A stretch of 64,000 bases of DNA from positions 310,001 to 374,000 of the forward strand of contig JAAKBF010000390.1 in the NCBI GenBank assembly GCA_012656075.1, given 5' to 3'. This document shows positions 10,280 to 21,322 of the stretch, one piece after another (positions within the stretch are counted from its first letter, which is position 1; the number at the start of each line of letters is the position of its first letter). The notes below the pieces were generated by a model. That model was not told the origin of the DNA. It was given only the letters and a program-made list of their open reading frames with translations, and searched no databases. Made by a program: the position numbers and the translations under genes. The DNA comes from Phytophthora hibernalis. Lineage: Eukaryota; Oomycota; Peronosporomycetes; Peronosporales; Peronosporaceae.

Positions 10280-10570
10280 GCGAATGACATACCATATGGT
10301 ATCGGTGCCAACCACGGCCCCAAACGGCTTATTTGTCCGGTCGCACTGGCACCGGTAGTATACCGATACAATATCGGTGCCGACTACGGCCCCCAAACAG
10401 CTTAATCGTCCGGTCACACGAGCACCGGTATACCGATTACGTATCGGTGACAACCACGACCCCGAAACAGCTTACCGGTCACACGAGCACCGGTATACCG
10501 ATTACATATCGGTGACAACCACGACCCCCAAATGGCCGGTCACATCGGTATACTGATACCATATCAGTAT
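10280..10570. repeat. minisatellite, about 70-bp unit, four copies
   Basis: Four imperfect tandem units, each with an ACCGGTATACCGAT-like palindrome, a TATCGGTG block, an ACCACGACCCC-like block and a GTCCGGTCAC block. The third and fourth units are the most alike (CACGAGCACCGGTATACCGA repeated at about 10417 and 10483). Each unit contains its own inverted repeat around GGTATACC. Confidence 0.8.
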
Positions 10571-10932
10571 ACGGACATTTGGTCGTTGTGCAGTGGCTTC
10601 ATCAACAACAATTGGACTGTTCGACCAATGCAACTGACTTTGCAGCTGGTAATGGTCACCTTGCGGTGGTAAAATGGCTCAATTTGAATAAAAATGAGGG
10701 CTGCACTAAGCAAGCGATGGATAACGCAGCAGCACGCGTGTACCTACACGAATGTTGTGCCGCAGTGTGCTCTCGAGGTGCGTCCACGCTGGCGGCGGAC
10801 TTCGGCCATCTCGAGATATTGAAATGGCTGAAGGCGCACTACCCCCTCAAATTCAACACAGATAGAGTGCTACAAGTCGCGCCGCTGTTTGGATGGTCTT
10901 CTTGTGTGGTACAAAATCTTTGCGGCCTCTGA
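10571..10932 (+). pseudogene. ankyrin-repeat gene fragment
   Basis: An open frame beginning GHLVVVQWLHQQQ without a proper start contains FAAGNGHLAVVKWLN and TLAADFGHLEILKWL. These are typical helix pairs of oomycete ankyrin-repeat proteins, which act as protein-binding scaffolds. It begins directly at the edge of the minisatellite and ends at 10932 after about 117 codons. The N-terminal header shared by the full-length paralogues in this window is absent, so it is an internal scrap. Confidence 0.7.
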
Positions 10933-11066
10933 TCAATTCTTTGCTAACGCGTTTTAATGTTGCTAAATCAATAATGTATTTTTCTCATACTTGTTTCGCT
11001 ATGCTACATGTAGTGGGTGGAGCAAGGCATACTTCATAATTTCGCGCTCCTTTGTAAAAAATGCTA

Positions 11067-12413
11067 TGCAAAGTGGTGAAGGTCAAAATCTCGAACATCC
11101 AAATTTCACAAAAGTCTATTGTGAATTTTAATCCAGAGCAAAGTGGATTTTGTCCAGCTCAAATGGCTACTTTCCGTACTCCATTGGCTCGCAGCGTTTA
11201 GCTGCTGCGACGGCGTGCGCGCAGTGGCGAGCCATTCTGCTGACAAGTCTCAGAGTCATGCAAGGCATGCAATTCTCAGCTGCCTTCTCGAGAAGCTGCA
11301 TGCGGCGCTCTTGCATTTGTCCGCGAGGAGCTCCCAGCATCTCGTCGTGGTTCAGAGCCAAGTAACTCTTGATCTTGGCCTTCAAGACACTGAACCAGCC
11401 TATACACAGCACATCATACAAAGAAAGTAAACAACAGCAGCACACATTAGACCATGCTTACCTTCAATGGGGTTGCACATTGGCGAGTAAGGACCTAGGC
11501 GCAGCAGCACCAAGTCGCTGCGCTGACGTACCCGGTCCTCTGTCTGGCTGTGAGCGGGCGCGTTGTCCAATACAATCACAATTGACTTACCCGAAAAGTC
11601 AGTTTGGTAGGTTTCATGCGCTTTCACAGTGTCGTAAATAGCATCGACGAAGGCTGCATTAGCCTCCATCTTGATGCTTCCACGTTGGGTAGCGTAGTGC
11701 ACGAGACCAATCTCCGTCGATACAGCGCACTGCACCTGCAGATTCTAGCCCTTGGACGCTGGCAGCTTCACCACAGCGCGCTCACCTTGCAGCGCCCTCC
11801 CTTTCAGCCGCTTGAGCACATGTAATCGGCTCAATCCGGACCTGTGTATATATGATGTCATACAGAAACCATCAGTAAGAACAATAGCGATAACAGGGTA
11901 GGAAATATCACCTGTTTCATTGTGTACAGCTTGCCACACAGCTTCTGGCTGATCACAGACGTGCTCAAGCTGACGTCGAACTCTAAAGCGACCGTCCTCT
12001 GCAGCTTCACCAGCGTGTGCAGACAGTTCTCCTCGACGTAGTCTACCAGTGCCATCTCGATCACTGGTGTGCACTTCACGTGGAAGCGCGCGACCCTCCC
12101 TCTCCTTAAGCTCTGGTGAGCCACTGTCAACGATGCGGCGGGCGGTGGTGGCCGAGATGGCGTTGTGGTGGGCCACGAGAAGCCAGTCCTGCCCTTGATT
12201 GAACGCGTCAAGCACGCGAGTGCGCGCTGCCAACGTGTGCCTTGGTTCACTTGGCAAAATGAACTCTGGAGTGCCGTCCCAACCAGCACTTTGCGTTTGA
12301 TCCCACAGCCAACCACTTTGCATTGGACAGCAGCCGCTTTGATCTAAAGTCAAAAATTTTTAAAATATTTTCTAAAAATCGGCTGTTACTTCGCTATTTC
12401 ACACCACTTTGCA
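11067..12413 (-). mobile_element. second Tc1-like element
   Basis: TGCAAAGTGGTG at 11067 (after TA at 11065-11066) is inverted as CACCACTTTGCA ending at 12413. Inner copies of the motif (GAGCAAAGTGGA at about 11136 and ACCACTTTGCATTGG at about 12307) lie 70-100 bp inside each end, again an IR/DR-like arrangement. It encloses a transposase on the minus strand. The right TA is not directly adjacent, so the right edge is uncertain by a few bases. Confidence 0.75.
11167..12353 (-). pseudogene. Tc1-like transposase with two introns and one stop
   Basis: Cut-and-paste transposase read leftwards. An N-terminal helix-turn-helix part contains LVKLQRTVALEFDVSLSTSV in a frame shifted from the first ATG. 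A GT-AG intron at about 11843-11912 is followed by a frame with an in-frame TAG at 11745-11747 (KG-stop-NLQVQCAV). The catalytic part shows IVIVLDNAPAH and YSPMCNPIEG. A second GT-AG intron at about 11401-11464 follows, and the last exon continues WFSVLKAKIKSY to the stop at 11167. The Asp-to-Glu spacing is 33 residues, one less than usual Tc1. The TAG replaces what is normally a Lys codon, so this copy is dead or nearly so. Confidence 0.8.
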
Positions 12414-12419
12414 TTGTAG

Positions 12420-13050
12420 TGTTGCCACTTTGAAGTGGCAAAGGTGTAGAGTCGTATTTAGCACTATACTATCTCAGTCTTCGCGAAGCCCTAGTATTCC
12501 ATTAGTGTATACTAGCCTCAAAACGACCCCAGGGTATACAATTTGGCAGGGTGTTAGTAAGATTTTGGGCGGCAAACGATAGCATCTATTGTAGCTGTCG
12601 GTTTCGATGGGTAGATTAATACCGGTAGTGGCAATTAGATTATAACGTTAGAGGTAGATTCGACCGTAGATTTCTAAATGCAGTCAAATTTGGTCAATGC
12701 GCGCCCTGACAAATATATCCCGATTTCAAATTAAAGTAATAGGTCGCCTTGAAACCCTCTCGCTTGGTTGTCATGATGAGTGTGGTGGGTACGGCGGGGG
12801 TGAGAGAGCAATGACCACTTATGAACACGTGTTTGTTTAAAAAAACTGAGAGCCTGGACATTATCGATAGTCTGGTAAACATGTAACTATACGTAGTGGT
12901 AAATTGTTTACGGGTAAATGGGTACGAGTACTAGAAGTACATAGGAGTAGTATATTACTGAAGCATTTGGTACAGCCCGTTAACAAAACCATCCTCGTGT
13001 GACTGTTTGATACTGAGAAGTGGCCCGATATCTTCTTCGTTTCCCTGCAC
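12420..13050. other. intergenic, nothing recognised
   Basis: AT-rich spacer between the Tc1-like element and the ankyrin cluster. Only short frames without domains. GAGTAC-type short motifs recur at about 12920-12950. Confidence 0.5.
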
Positions 13051-13057
13051 CTTGAGT

Positions 13058-14909
13058 TTATCCGTCCATGCGCGCTCGTTTAGTGCGCAACAAGGTGGCT
13101 GCATCTGCATCACCGCAATTTGTCAGCCTCGCCATCGCTGATGCGATACTGCAAGAGTCACACCGGGTGCGTATCAGTTCGACGACCTCCACGCGACTTT
13201 TCCTTGCTGCCAACTCGAGTGCGATCGAGATAGCAGAAAACTGCATTTATCAATCAGTACTTTAACTACCTCCGTGTGACCATTGGAGGAAGCTGAGATG
13301 AGCCCGTCATCGACAGTGAGCGTGTCAACCAGATCCGCCACGAAACGCGCAAGCGGAGCGATTCCAATAGTAACAGCACGGTAAAACATGTCATTGAGGG
13401 TAGAAGGCTCGCACTTCTCCAACAACATCTTACATGTAGCTGTTTCAAGTTTGCCCATCGAGGCAACCTTCGCCACAGCGTTCCCGATGGAGCTCTGGTC
13501 GCAATATTCCAGAAGAAGCTTCGCTTTTCAATGCAGTCATTCGAAATGAAGTCGGCAACTCCCTTTGCTAAATAGTATTGGTCGCAATGCGTTTCCAGTA
13601 CCATAACCATCTCCACTGAAATTTTCGCTTCCGACCTTGTCAAGAGATATCCGATATCGTACATGGAAGCCTGATTTGCAAGTAGCCGCAGCATCTCGAG
13701 GTTACCATCAAGCGCAGCTTTCTTCAATCCCGAGCTATATGATATGGGGTATTCATCGCTTTGCAGATTTCAAGCAGGGACTCCACAGCACCAAACTTGC
13801 GTATTGCCACAGCTCGCACCAATGCGTGTGGAACGTAATCAGCGCATTGCTTCGCCAAAAGCTTCAAGGCCTCCTTGCTATTGTCACGTTCAGCCGCTGA
13901 TACGAATGCATGACGCATGAATTCCTTACTGGAAAACGATTGTTCGCTATCTGTAGCGCAATTTGCAAGCAGAAGTTCAAGCAGTTCAACTTGATCCGAG
14001 TCGACTGCAGCGTTTACTGCACATCCCAGCGCACTGCAATCACAGCTCCGCAGCAGTAATTCCACAGTATCCTTACGTCTGCACTTCACTGCATCTGCCA
14101 GAGCATTGGAGACACCAATCTTATCGCACTTCGGAAGTAAGAGCATCGCCACGTTATTGTGACCTCCTTGAACAGCCTTTGACAACCCAGCATTAGCGTA
14201 AACCGTGTTGTAAGTGTCTTCATTCCAGTGCTGAAGCAGCAAGTCAACGACCTCATAATGACCTGCCGCTGCCCCCTTTTCAGAGCGGGGAGCGTACGCC
14301 ATGTCATGGCCATAGTATGAACTCTTGCCAGGATGAGACGTACGACCTCAATCTGGTTGTTCTCGGCTGCTGCAGTCAACGTTGTTGTGAATCGTCTCTA
14401 ACTTCTGTAACGAAGTAGTGCATCACCTCTAGGTGGCCGTTAGCAGCAGCAGCTTTGAGAGCCGGTTCGAGGTCGAATTGACCCCATCTCGATACTACAT
14501 GTAGAAACTTCACAACTTTAACGTGTCCTGCTGTGGCTCCAGCAGTTATAGCAGCAGTTAAGTTGCACTTAGGACTGTGCCACTTATAGAGCCAATGGAG
14601 CACACCTAAGTGGTTATTGGCTGCGGCCAGGTTGAAAGCTTGGGCAGAACAACCTTCTGCTCTGTTGGTGTTCAGCCACTGGAGCAACTTAAGGCGGCCG
14701 CGGGCTGCAGCGCCGTCCATGGCCCCCACAGTCGCGGGTCGAGTCGATTCGTGGACTTGGACGACGCGTTGGAGGTTCTGGTGCAGGGCGGCGTCGATCG
14801 TGGGTGGCGCTAGGAGTTCGTTGATGAGGTGGACGATGTGGACGATGGCTTGGACGGGAACGGGCAGCGAGAGCTTCACCGCTGCGAGCAGAGGAGCGTC
14901 CTTCTTCAT
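13058..14909 (-). pseudogene. ankyrin-repeat protein A, many frameshifts
   Basis: A leftward gene whose start (ATG at 14909) shares the family header LINELLAPPTIDAAL and TVGAMDGAAARGRL with the paralogues at 17042 and 56004. Ankyrin helix pairs follow (AAANNHLGVLHWLY, AAAGHYEVVDLLL, AVQGGHNNVAMLLL). The frame changes at about 14380, 14310, 13730, 13480 and 13250, so the roughly 600-codon protein is split into five or six frames. The number of breaks marks it as a pseudogene rather than a sequencing problem. Ankyrin proteins are binding scaffolds, and the partner is unknown. Confidence 0.85.
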
Positions 14910-15203
14910 GATGCCGGCAAGATGAGCAGTGAGAAGGCTAGCTTTGCGTGAGGGGCAATGGATGCCATAGTCTGCTTAAACTTCGAACGCAGTTGAAACT
15001 TGCATGGAATTCACATGAGTAAACAAAACGCTTTCTACATGTAGTAGTTTCCAGATGGAGACCTTGTATTGTACTTTCGAGCATGCATCTCATAAACACA
15101 CCTTAGAACGTCCACAAAATTCGTCGAATTTGTTACAAGTAGTGATTTCACCATTTTTAAAACTCATTAAAAAAGAATACTTCGAAGTTGTTCATGTTCA
15201 GGA

Positions 15204-17042
15204 CTATAAGTTGCGCAACTTCAATAAGCGCAACATATCAAGTGCAAACTTCCAAAGTGCCTCATCGCTTAAAAGCTGCACAACATCCACACACCCGGAC
15301 GCCTTCGCTCTGGTAGCAGCTTCACTGATGCTGGCTGGATCACATTGGCCTCGAAGCAAATCAACCACATCCACTCGTCCCTCCATCGCTGCTACCAAAA
15401 GAGCGTAGTTGATACTTGATGCATCACTTTTGTCCAGCAACAATTTCACTATCTCGATATGGCCACGAGTGGCAGCACATGTCAAAGCGCGGATGATATT
15501 GCATGAATCCATTCTGTCAAGAAGCTGCTGTATCACGATAGTGAGACCATTGGTGGCAGCGTCTTTGAACAGAGAGGCGCAACATTCCTGATCGCATTTG
15601 TCCAGAAGCAACTTCGACACCTCAGCATTTCCGGCCCCAGCAATCACTGGTATAGCCTGTGCAAATGCATCTTGATTGCAACCAGCGATTATCAGATCCG
15701 TGATATCTTTGAGCTCGGTACTGGCTGCTTCCACCAATGCATCAACTTTTGATTTCAAACTGCTGCGCTTGACAAGCATGTTTACCATTGTGGCATCGCT
15801 GTTGCTTCTCACCGCTATAGGTAGAGCGTGACCCGAATCAAAGTCTCCACATTTATCCCAAACCAGCTCTACCATTTCTGTATGTCCATACCATGCAGCA
15901 TGTTCAACAACTGTCGTTATACCTGTCGCCAGATCGGTGTCCTTAATATCGCTTGTCAGTCATAGCTCGAGTACCGCTTCCATAACCGGCAATTGATTGC
16001 AAATGGCAATTCGCATCAAAATGTTACTAACAGGGATGGCAACTCTGTTGAAAAGCAGCTTCACGGTGTCAACTAAACCCTCCTCCGCAGCTCTCATAAA
16101 CTGGTTGTCAATTTGTTTTTGAGCCGGGTGTAATGCCCTCCACGATGCTTCGTCATCCACAGAGAGATCCGCTGGCATTCGAGAGGGGCAATACTCCAGA
16201 AATAATTTCAGCATATTGAAATTCTTCGCAAGTTGAAACCCACTCGCAACCACGCGTTCATCGGGGTCGTACTGTTCCAATAGCAGTCTCATGACGTCAA
16301 ACTGACCAGCGGCGGCCGCAGCCCCCAAGAGGCCGCTTATCTCGAGATGATCCGAGGTTTCCTCGAATGGCTGCGAGGTGCCCAGCAGCAATTCCACCAC
16401 AGCGCATTGCCCTTGTTCCGCAGCCTTTCGCAACCCCTCAAATCTGAAACTCACCGATATTTCCCGGATTTTCATCAAGAACTGCAGCACCTGTACTTGG
16501 CCATTTGCCGCTGCAACGAGAAACAGTTGGAGAAGGTGTACGTCTTGAGGCTGTAGAAATTCCAAAATTTGAACGTGGCCATGGGTTGCAGCTGCTACCA
16601 TGGCACTCTCCAGTTCGTCGTCGTCCAGACTCGGGTGTAGGAACTCCAGCACTTGAAGATGACCATGCTCAACTGCTGCAGAGGCTTCTGCACCAAAGTC
16701 ACGCAAACTTCGATAGTGCCGATGTAGCCATCGGAGGACGTCGAGGTGGCCGTTGGCTGCTGCTCCAATGAAGGCTGCAGAGGAGCAGCCTTCTGTTCTA
16801 GTGGATTGCAGTCTCTGTAGAATGTGGAGACGTCCTCTGACTGCTGCTCCGTCCATCGCCCCCACAGTCCAAGGACGGAAAGGTCGGTACACTCGAACAA
16901 GGCGATGGAGTTCATTGAACACTGCAGCGTCGACGGTGGTCGGCAGCAGCAGCTCGTTGATGCGGTGGTACACATGAGGAAGGGCCTTGATCTCGGGTGG
17001 GAGCGCCAACTTGACGTGGAGAAGAGGGAGCGGAGACGCCAT
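15204..17042 (-). pseudogene. ankyrin-repeat protein B, one in-frame TGA
   Basis: Start ATG at 17042; the header LPHVYHRINELLLPTTVDAA and TVGAMDGAAVRGRL matches paralogues A and C. Ankyrin pairs include AAANGHLDVLRWLHRHY, AAVEHGHLQVLEFL and AAAAGQFDVMRLLL. The frame stays open for 613 codons except for a TGA at 15960-15962 (codon 361). After it, 252 more codons continue with unbroken repeats such as AAWYGHTEMVELVW and GHIEIVKLLLDKS. Either a recently inactivated gene, a shortened 360-residue protein, or readthrough (TGA is followed by CTG). A very similar fragment lies at 37880-38201. Confidence 0.8.
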
Positions 17043-17059
17043 TTAGACCTCGTTCGAAA

Positions 17060-17476
17060 ATTGTGAAATGCCATTATTTGAGTAACTTTCAAATAATTTG
17101 AATGTAGTAATAAATTGTCCATGTGCCTTTTCATAATTTGGGTAAACAGCTAATATCGAGAGAGATTAGTCCAAACTTTAAATGTGCCCAAATTGCAATC
17201 ATGTGTCCGTTCTACTGTCCGTACCAAGTGGAAGACGCAGAATGGAGGAAAACTACAAGGTCGGTGGGCAGGTCCTGAACGTTTCTTGAAGACCGCGCGA
17301 ACTGGTAATCACTCAATGTCCTGTAATCAATACTTCAGTACGAGTGTGTGGCTCCTTGGTCTCATAGTCTTCAAGGACTTCGTAAAGGTTTCGGTCAATG
17401 GGCTGTTTAGAGACTACAGTAGTTTGACATTCTTTAAGTTGCTAGTGCAAGAAGCAACTGTATCTGGGACGCGGGG
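17060..17476. other. intergenic between ankyrin B and CRN-A
   Basis: About 400 bp holding the divergent upstream regions of ankyrin B (minus) and CRN-A (plus). Short frames only. I could not identify a convincing initiator element. Confidence 0.4.
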
Positions 17477-18231
17477 TTGTCATCTCCTGTCATTCTCGTG
17501 CAAGTCCACGCATTCACGATTTTCCAGATGACGACGAAGAAGTTGTACGGTGTGATTGTCGGGACGGGGGCCATCTTCGCTGTGTATATCAGTGAACGCA
17601 TATCGGTGCACGAGTTGAAAGAGGAGATTCGGGACAGCAGCCTGTTCGAATGTGACGCCAGCGAATTGACACTGTTCTTGGCCAAAAAGGATGGAGCCTG
17701 GCTGCACAAAACGGATCCTGAGGTCAAACAACTAGAGGGGGTGGCCTACATCAGTGATCTTGAACGAACGAAACAAGATGAGCCCACAAGCTCGAGTGCG
17801 AGACTTCAGATTTCCTGACCCGACGGAGAATTGGAACGGAGAATATTTAATTGTGATGGAGACCACTAAACGCGTCAAAAGGATGATTCGCGATCGGCAA
17901 CTTGCGATGGAGAACCCTTACGGTTCGTTTCAAACTATGAACTTCGTACCGCAAGCGGCGTGTCTAACTGAATGTCGCGTTCTGTGGTAGTCTGCTCGTG
18001 GTCAAGTCTGTGCTGTGGCCACCAGCTATCGGTTCTGTCTCCGCCAAGCTGTGGCCTCCAGCTATCGGATCTATCTCCGCGGAATTGGATCGTCTCCTTT
18101 TCTCCGCTACGAAAGCCTGCTGGTCGTCAACGAAGACGTTGTAACTTTCGGCATCCACGAAGTAGCTCTCGAAGTAGTAAGTTACATCTTGAAGTGCCGT
18201 CTTTCACTACGTACATGTAGCGTTTAGCTTG
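17477..18231 (+). pseudogene. Crinkler (CRN) effector fragment, copy A
   Basis: Crinkler N-terminal header domain, which in known CRNs directs translocation into host cells and then to the nucleus. The first frame contains a ubiquitin-like segment (VYISERISVHELKEEIRD) and LTLFLAKKDGAWLH, the LFLAK motif. Compared with copy B at 33594-34426, two bases are missing at about 17740, shifting the frame. The following part (ARVRDFRFPDPTENWNGEYL) continues in another frame from 17754 and ends at 17990. A WPPAIGS-type tandem repeat follows, with no complete C-terminal domain. It is broken, but the header is clear. Confidence 0.85.
18004..18090 (+). repeat. tandem GGCC-CCAGCTATCGG repeat behind CRN-A
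   Basis: Two to three units of about 40 bp with the core GGCCTCCAGCTATCGGATCT. The same repeat stands behind CRN copy B on the minus strand (about 33817-33905), with different substitutions. Confidence 0.7.
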
Positions 18232-18339
18232 GTCGTCTGGCGCAATAATCACAGTAGCTATCCACGTATTTTGGTTAGCAAAGTGAGTACTTCGAAGTAC
18301 AAACGTAATTCAAAGTACTACATTGTATGAAGTAAGACA

Positions 18340-19080
18340 ACAGCACCGGCTACCAATAATTCCAGTCGTGTCGTGGGTTCGACACTCGCACCGATTAATC
18401 CCAACATTTCCTCCGAATAAACACCGCTTTAATCACACAACGGAACGAAATTGATGCCGGATTCGAGTATCTAAGTCTGACATGGTCCATCAGACTGGCG
18501 TCGTCTTGCGGTTTTGGAAGCACTGCCACAGCTGACCATCACATTTCAATTGGCAGTCCCGACGGAGTTTGAAAGACATCACGTCGCAAAATCGCAAAGG
18601 AGTCGCTGGTTGAACGGGTTGGCCTGCCTATGCTGTTACCCCACGGCAAGATTTTATGAGTCGTTCCGAAAAAGAGAAATGCTTGGTCCATACATAATCT
18701 CATGAGCGTCAGTTTGTTTTTTGTGATGTACTTCCTCGCTATATATCCAACCATTGTCCATATACCCCACAAAATTCCTGTCATCGATTTATGAGTTTTT
18801 GCTTGCATACTCCACCGCCATTGCTGCCAAGCATAGTCTGCTATGATCAACAATTTGTTGCAATGCGGGTACTTAAGAAATACTTCGAAGCATCAAGTAA
18901 GGTGTCTCCAACCTTTGAAATGGTGGAAGGAATGGTGACACTAAACAGCAGACGCGAGGATGCACCTCCCGCAGTACTGTGTCAGATACCAGTATATCTA
19001 CTGCTACTTCGGTCGTGGCACTTAGAATGACGGTTACTCCAAAGAAGCTGAACACATTACACATAAAGGTCAGGTTGCGC
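18340..19080 (-). pseudogene. CRN-type C-terminal domain fragment, copy 2
   Basis: Diverged paralogue of 7543-8582. The frame 18853-18539 contains MTGILWGIWTMVGYIARKY and CMDQAFLFFGTTHK, and a further match (ACAGCACCGGCTACCAATAAT) lies at about 18340. Frameshifts and small gaps interrupt it. It is placed, like copy 1, next to a copy of the 850-bp repeat with a CRN header on the far side. Confidence 0.45.
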
Positions 19081-19117
19081 TCACTCCAGATACTGTAGGC
19101 AAAGGGGATCGTCCTTA

Positions 19118-19205
19118 TTTCCGAGTACATCTCAATGACTTCCGAGTACATCTCAATGACGTCCGAGTACATGGTTTTCAGCCCTGAATCCCGAGTACAT
19201 TGGCT
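19118..19205. repeat. TCCGAGTACAT tandem motif
   Basis: TCCGAGTACATCTCAATGAC occurs twice in tandem at about 19131-19170, followed by GTCCGAGTACATGG and CCCGAGTACATTGG. The array lies immediately upstream of the 850-bp repeat copy 2, which itself ends in TACTCGGA-type motifs. Confidence 0.75.
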
Positions 19206-19249
19206 GCTTTTGAGTTCTCTGATGTGCACACTTGAAAATCATTAATCCA

Positions 19250-20107
19250 GAGTAATGATCGATTTATCCAATCAGATTATCCTATCAGATTATCGTACCG
19301 GTATCTAGTATCCGCGGTTGCGTTCACTGAACGCCGTTCAGCCACCCCAACTACGGCATGGGCACGATTGTACCTCTGGGGCTAGTGTAACTCCGCATAC
19401 ATGTTTTGTACAATTTACTACACACCAACTAACAGTAAGTGGTGTTTGCAAACGTGTATGTCTGTTTGTGCGTCCGGCAGATAACTAGGATGAATTTCGC
19501 AGTAGCCATTGCTACTGGTGGTGAGTGGTGCGATGGAAGGTAGGGAACTACATAGATAATTGGGAAAGGAAAATGAATGAATGCGCTCAAACCAGAGCTG
19601 GGTTGAGATGACTCGTGGCGATACACGGACACTTGTCAACCTCATTACTTGAACCAATCGAGTCGAGAGCGCACACTATAATATACAAGTGTGCGTACCA
19701 GGCGTGGTCATCCACTTCAAACGCTTCCTGCGCGCGCCAGTCCGAACGCTTGTGCGCTAACCGCCTAACTCCACATACGTGTAAGTCATATTTGATATAC
19801 GCTAACAGTTTGCAAACAGTAGTGTTAGCTGTACAGCTAGTGTTTGTGCGAACACTATCTGGGGCGAGACCCGACCTGCAGGGTGACGAGCCCAAGTAAA
19901 TGCTCCACCTCGTACCTTGAATTTGGGAGTGAACCGTCCAGCGCATACCGGTACGATGGTAATTTACTCGATAGTCAGGCAATTGCATAGCCGCGGTACT
20001 AGATAGCCTGCATGTACTCGGAGTTAATGCGTTTACTCTGGAGTCATGATCGGTTGGTGTTTACTCGGAATTCACTGAAGCATACTCGCTATTAAGTAGC
20101 GACCTGG
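19250..20107. repeat. 850-bp dispersed repeat, copy 2
   Basis: Near-identical copy of 8645-9484, 10.6 kb apart in direct orientation. It differs by small indels, for example a 16-bp difference near CGCGGTTGCGTTCA (19310-19340) and one T fewer at about 19963. It ends at GCGACCTGG, after which the flanks diverge. Confidence 0.85.
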
Positions 20108-20495
20108 CAAAGGTGAATCCGTCTAAAAACACGGGCAATTTCACACGGCATTCCCAATTTTCACCGCCTCCCACACCTCGCTGCGAGTCCTTGGTCTATC
20201 AAACGATGGAGCAGTGCCCAAATAAATCCATACGTGTACAGCTTAACGGAAAACAATGTCGAACACGGATCCATCCTTCGAGCTGAGTTTGTCTTTTTCA
20301 CGCTATTCAGAAATGACTTCGAATGACGAGAATAATCCCGGTGCACACCAGCATCATTATCTCCACAAACAACGTAAAACACATCCACTTTCGGTCAAAC
20401 CATCAAGTTGAAAGCCATCTGCATCTTTCCGTTCCAAACGAGCACGCCAATATTATGAAAGGTGTTTTGTAGGGGTCCCCACTACAAGTTCCGAC

Positions 20496-21322
20496 TCATT
20501 TGATATTGTTCACCAGTTGTTCCAATTCACTCGTTGTGCTTAGCGCCGCCGCAATCTCCTGAATCCAGTTTTTATGACCCCGGGGTTCATCATCATCGTC
20601 TTCCAGCACGACGCACTTTTCAGGTTGCTCCACAAGCACCTGTATGACCTGGTCCTGGTTTCCCTCGGAACTGTAGTGGTCTCAACTTTGCTGAGCGAAT
20701 CTAGTTCATTATGGTTTCTCCTTTCGGCAGAGCACTGACTTCTGGCGAGGAAGTCTGAAGCCATTCTCCCGATTCACTTCGAGTTAAGTAGATGTGAAGA
20801 TCTGACACGCTTGCCCTTTCAAATTCATCGTGGTTACTGTACTTGATGTTCTCCTTCAGATGATGAATCAACTCGCAGGCCTTTACTGTTGATAGAAATG
20901 AAGTTTTACCCACACCATCTACAAACAAACATCGAAGTGTCAATTTCTGCGCCTGATCGACATCAGCAGGCTCGTCGATGATGCGCACCACCACGCTCAC
21001 CCTTCGGTTTTCGATATAGTGAAAGACGTCCTCCAGCTTATCGTTCGGATCCAGAGCTTTTTGCAGACATTTTCTACTGTCACCTATGTTGATTCATCAA
21101 CAAATCCCCTTCTGGGGCGCCAGGCCCGAACCTTTTCCGTCCTTACCTTTTGCAGCGTATAATTTCACGTCCGATGCAGGAATCCCGTAGAAGAGACCCA
21201 AGGTCCTGCCCATTATCGTAGCCAAGAGGTCGCCTATCGTGCAACTTGATCTGATAATAACAAGTAGGGCCAGCGAATGCTCCAACCACCACATATCATC
21301 GTGTTCTCGTCCTCGTCTGCCA
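20496..21322 (-). pseudogene. Crinkler-type N-terminal region, broken
   Basis: Leftward frames in CRN order. The first (21294-21097) contains DVKLYAAKGKDGKG, a LFLAK-like header. The second (21000-20701) contains VSVVVRIIDEP and a second LFLAK-like string, DLHIYLTRSESGEWLQ. The third contains VIQVLVEQPEK, an HVLVxxP-like end motif, and stops at 20496-20498. At least two frame changes separate them, and no C-terminal effector domain follows before the 850-bp repeat. Diverged from CRN-A and CRN-B. The family call rests on motif order. Confidence 0.55.

Noticed and set aside
17964..18158. Antisense frame conserved behind both CRN copies (ETDPIAGGH-type)
   Set aside because: It is conserved because the two DNA copies are recent paralogues with a tandem repeat; all frames are equally conserved.
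20161..20388. Minus-strand frame starting MDVFYVVCGDNDAG next to the CRN header
   Set aside because: Could be a CRN C-terminal piece by position, but no motif or paralogue supports it.
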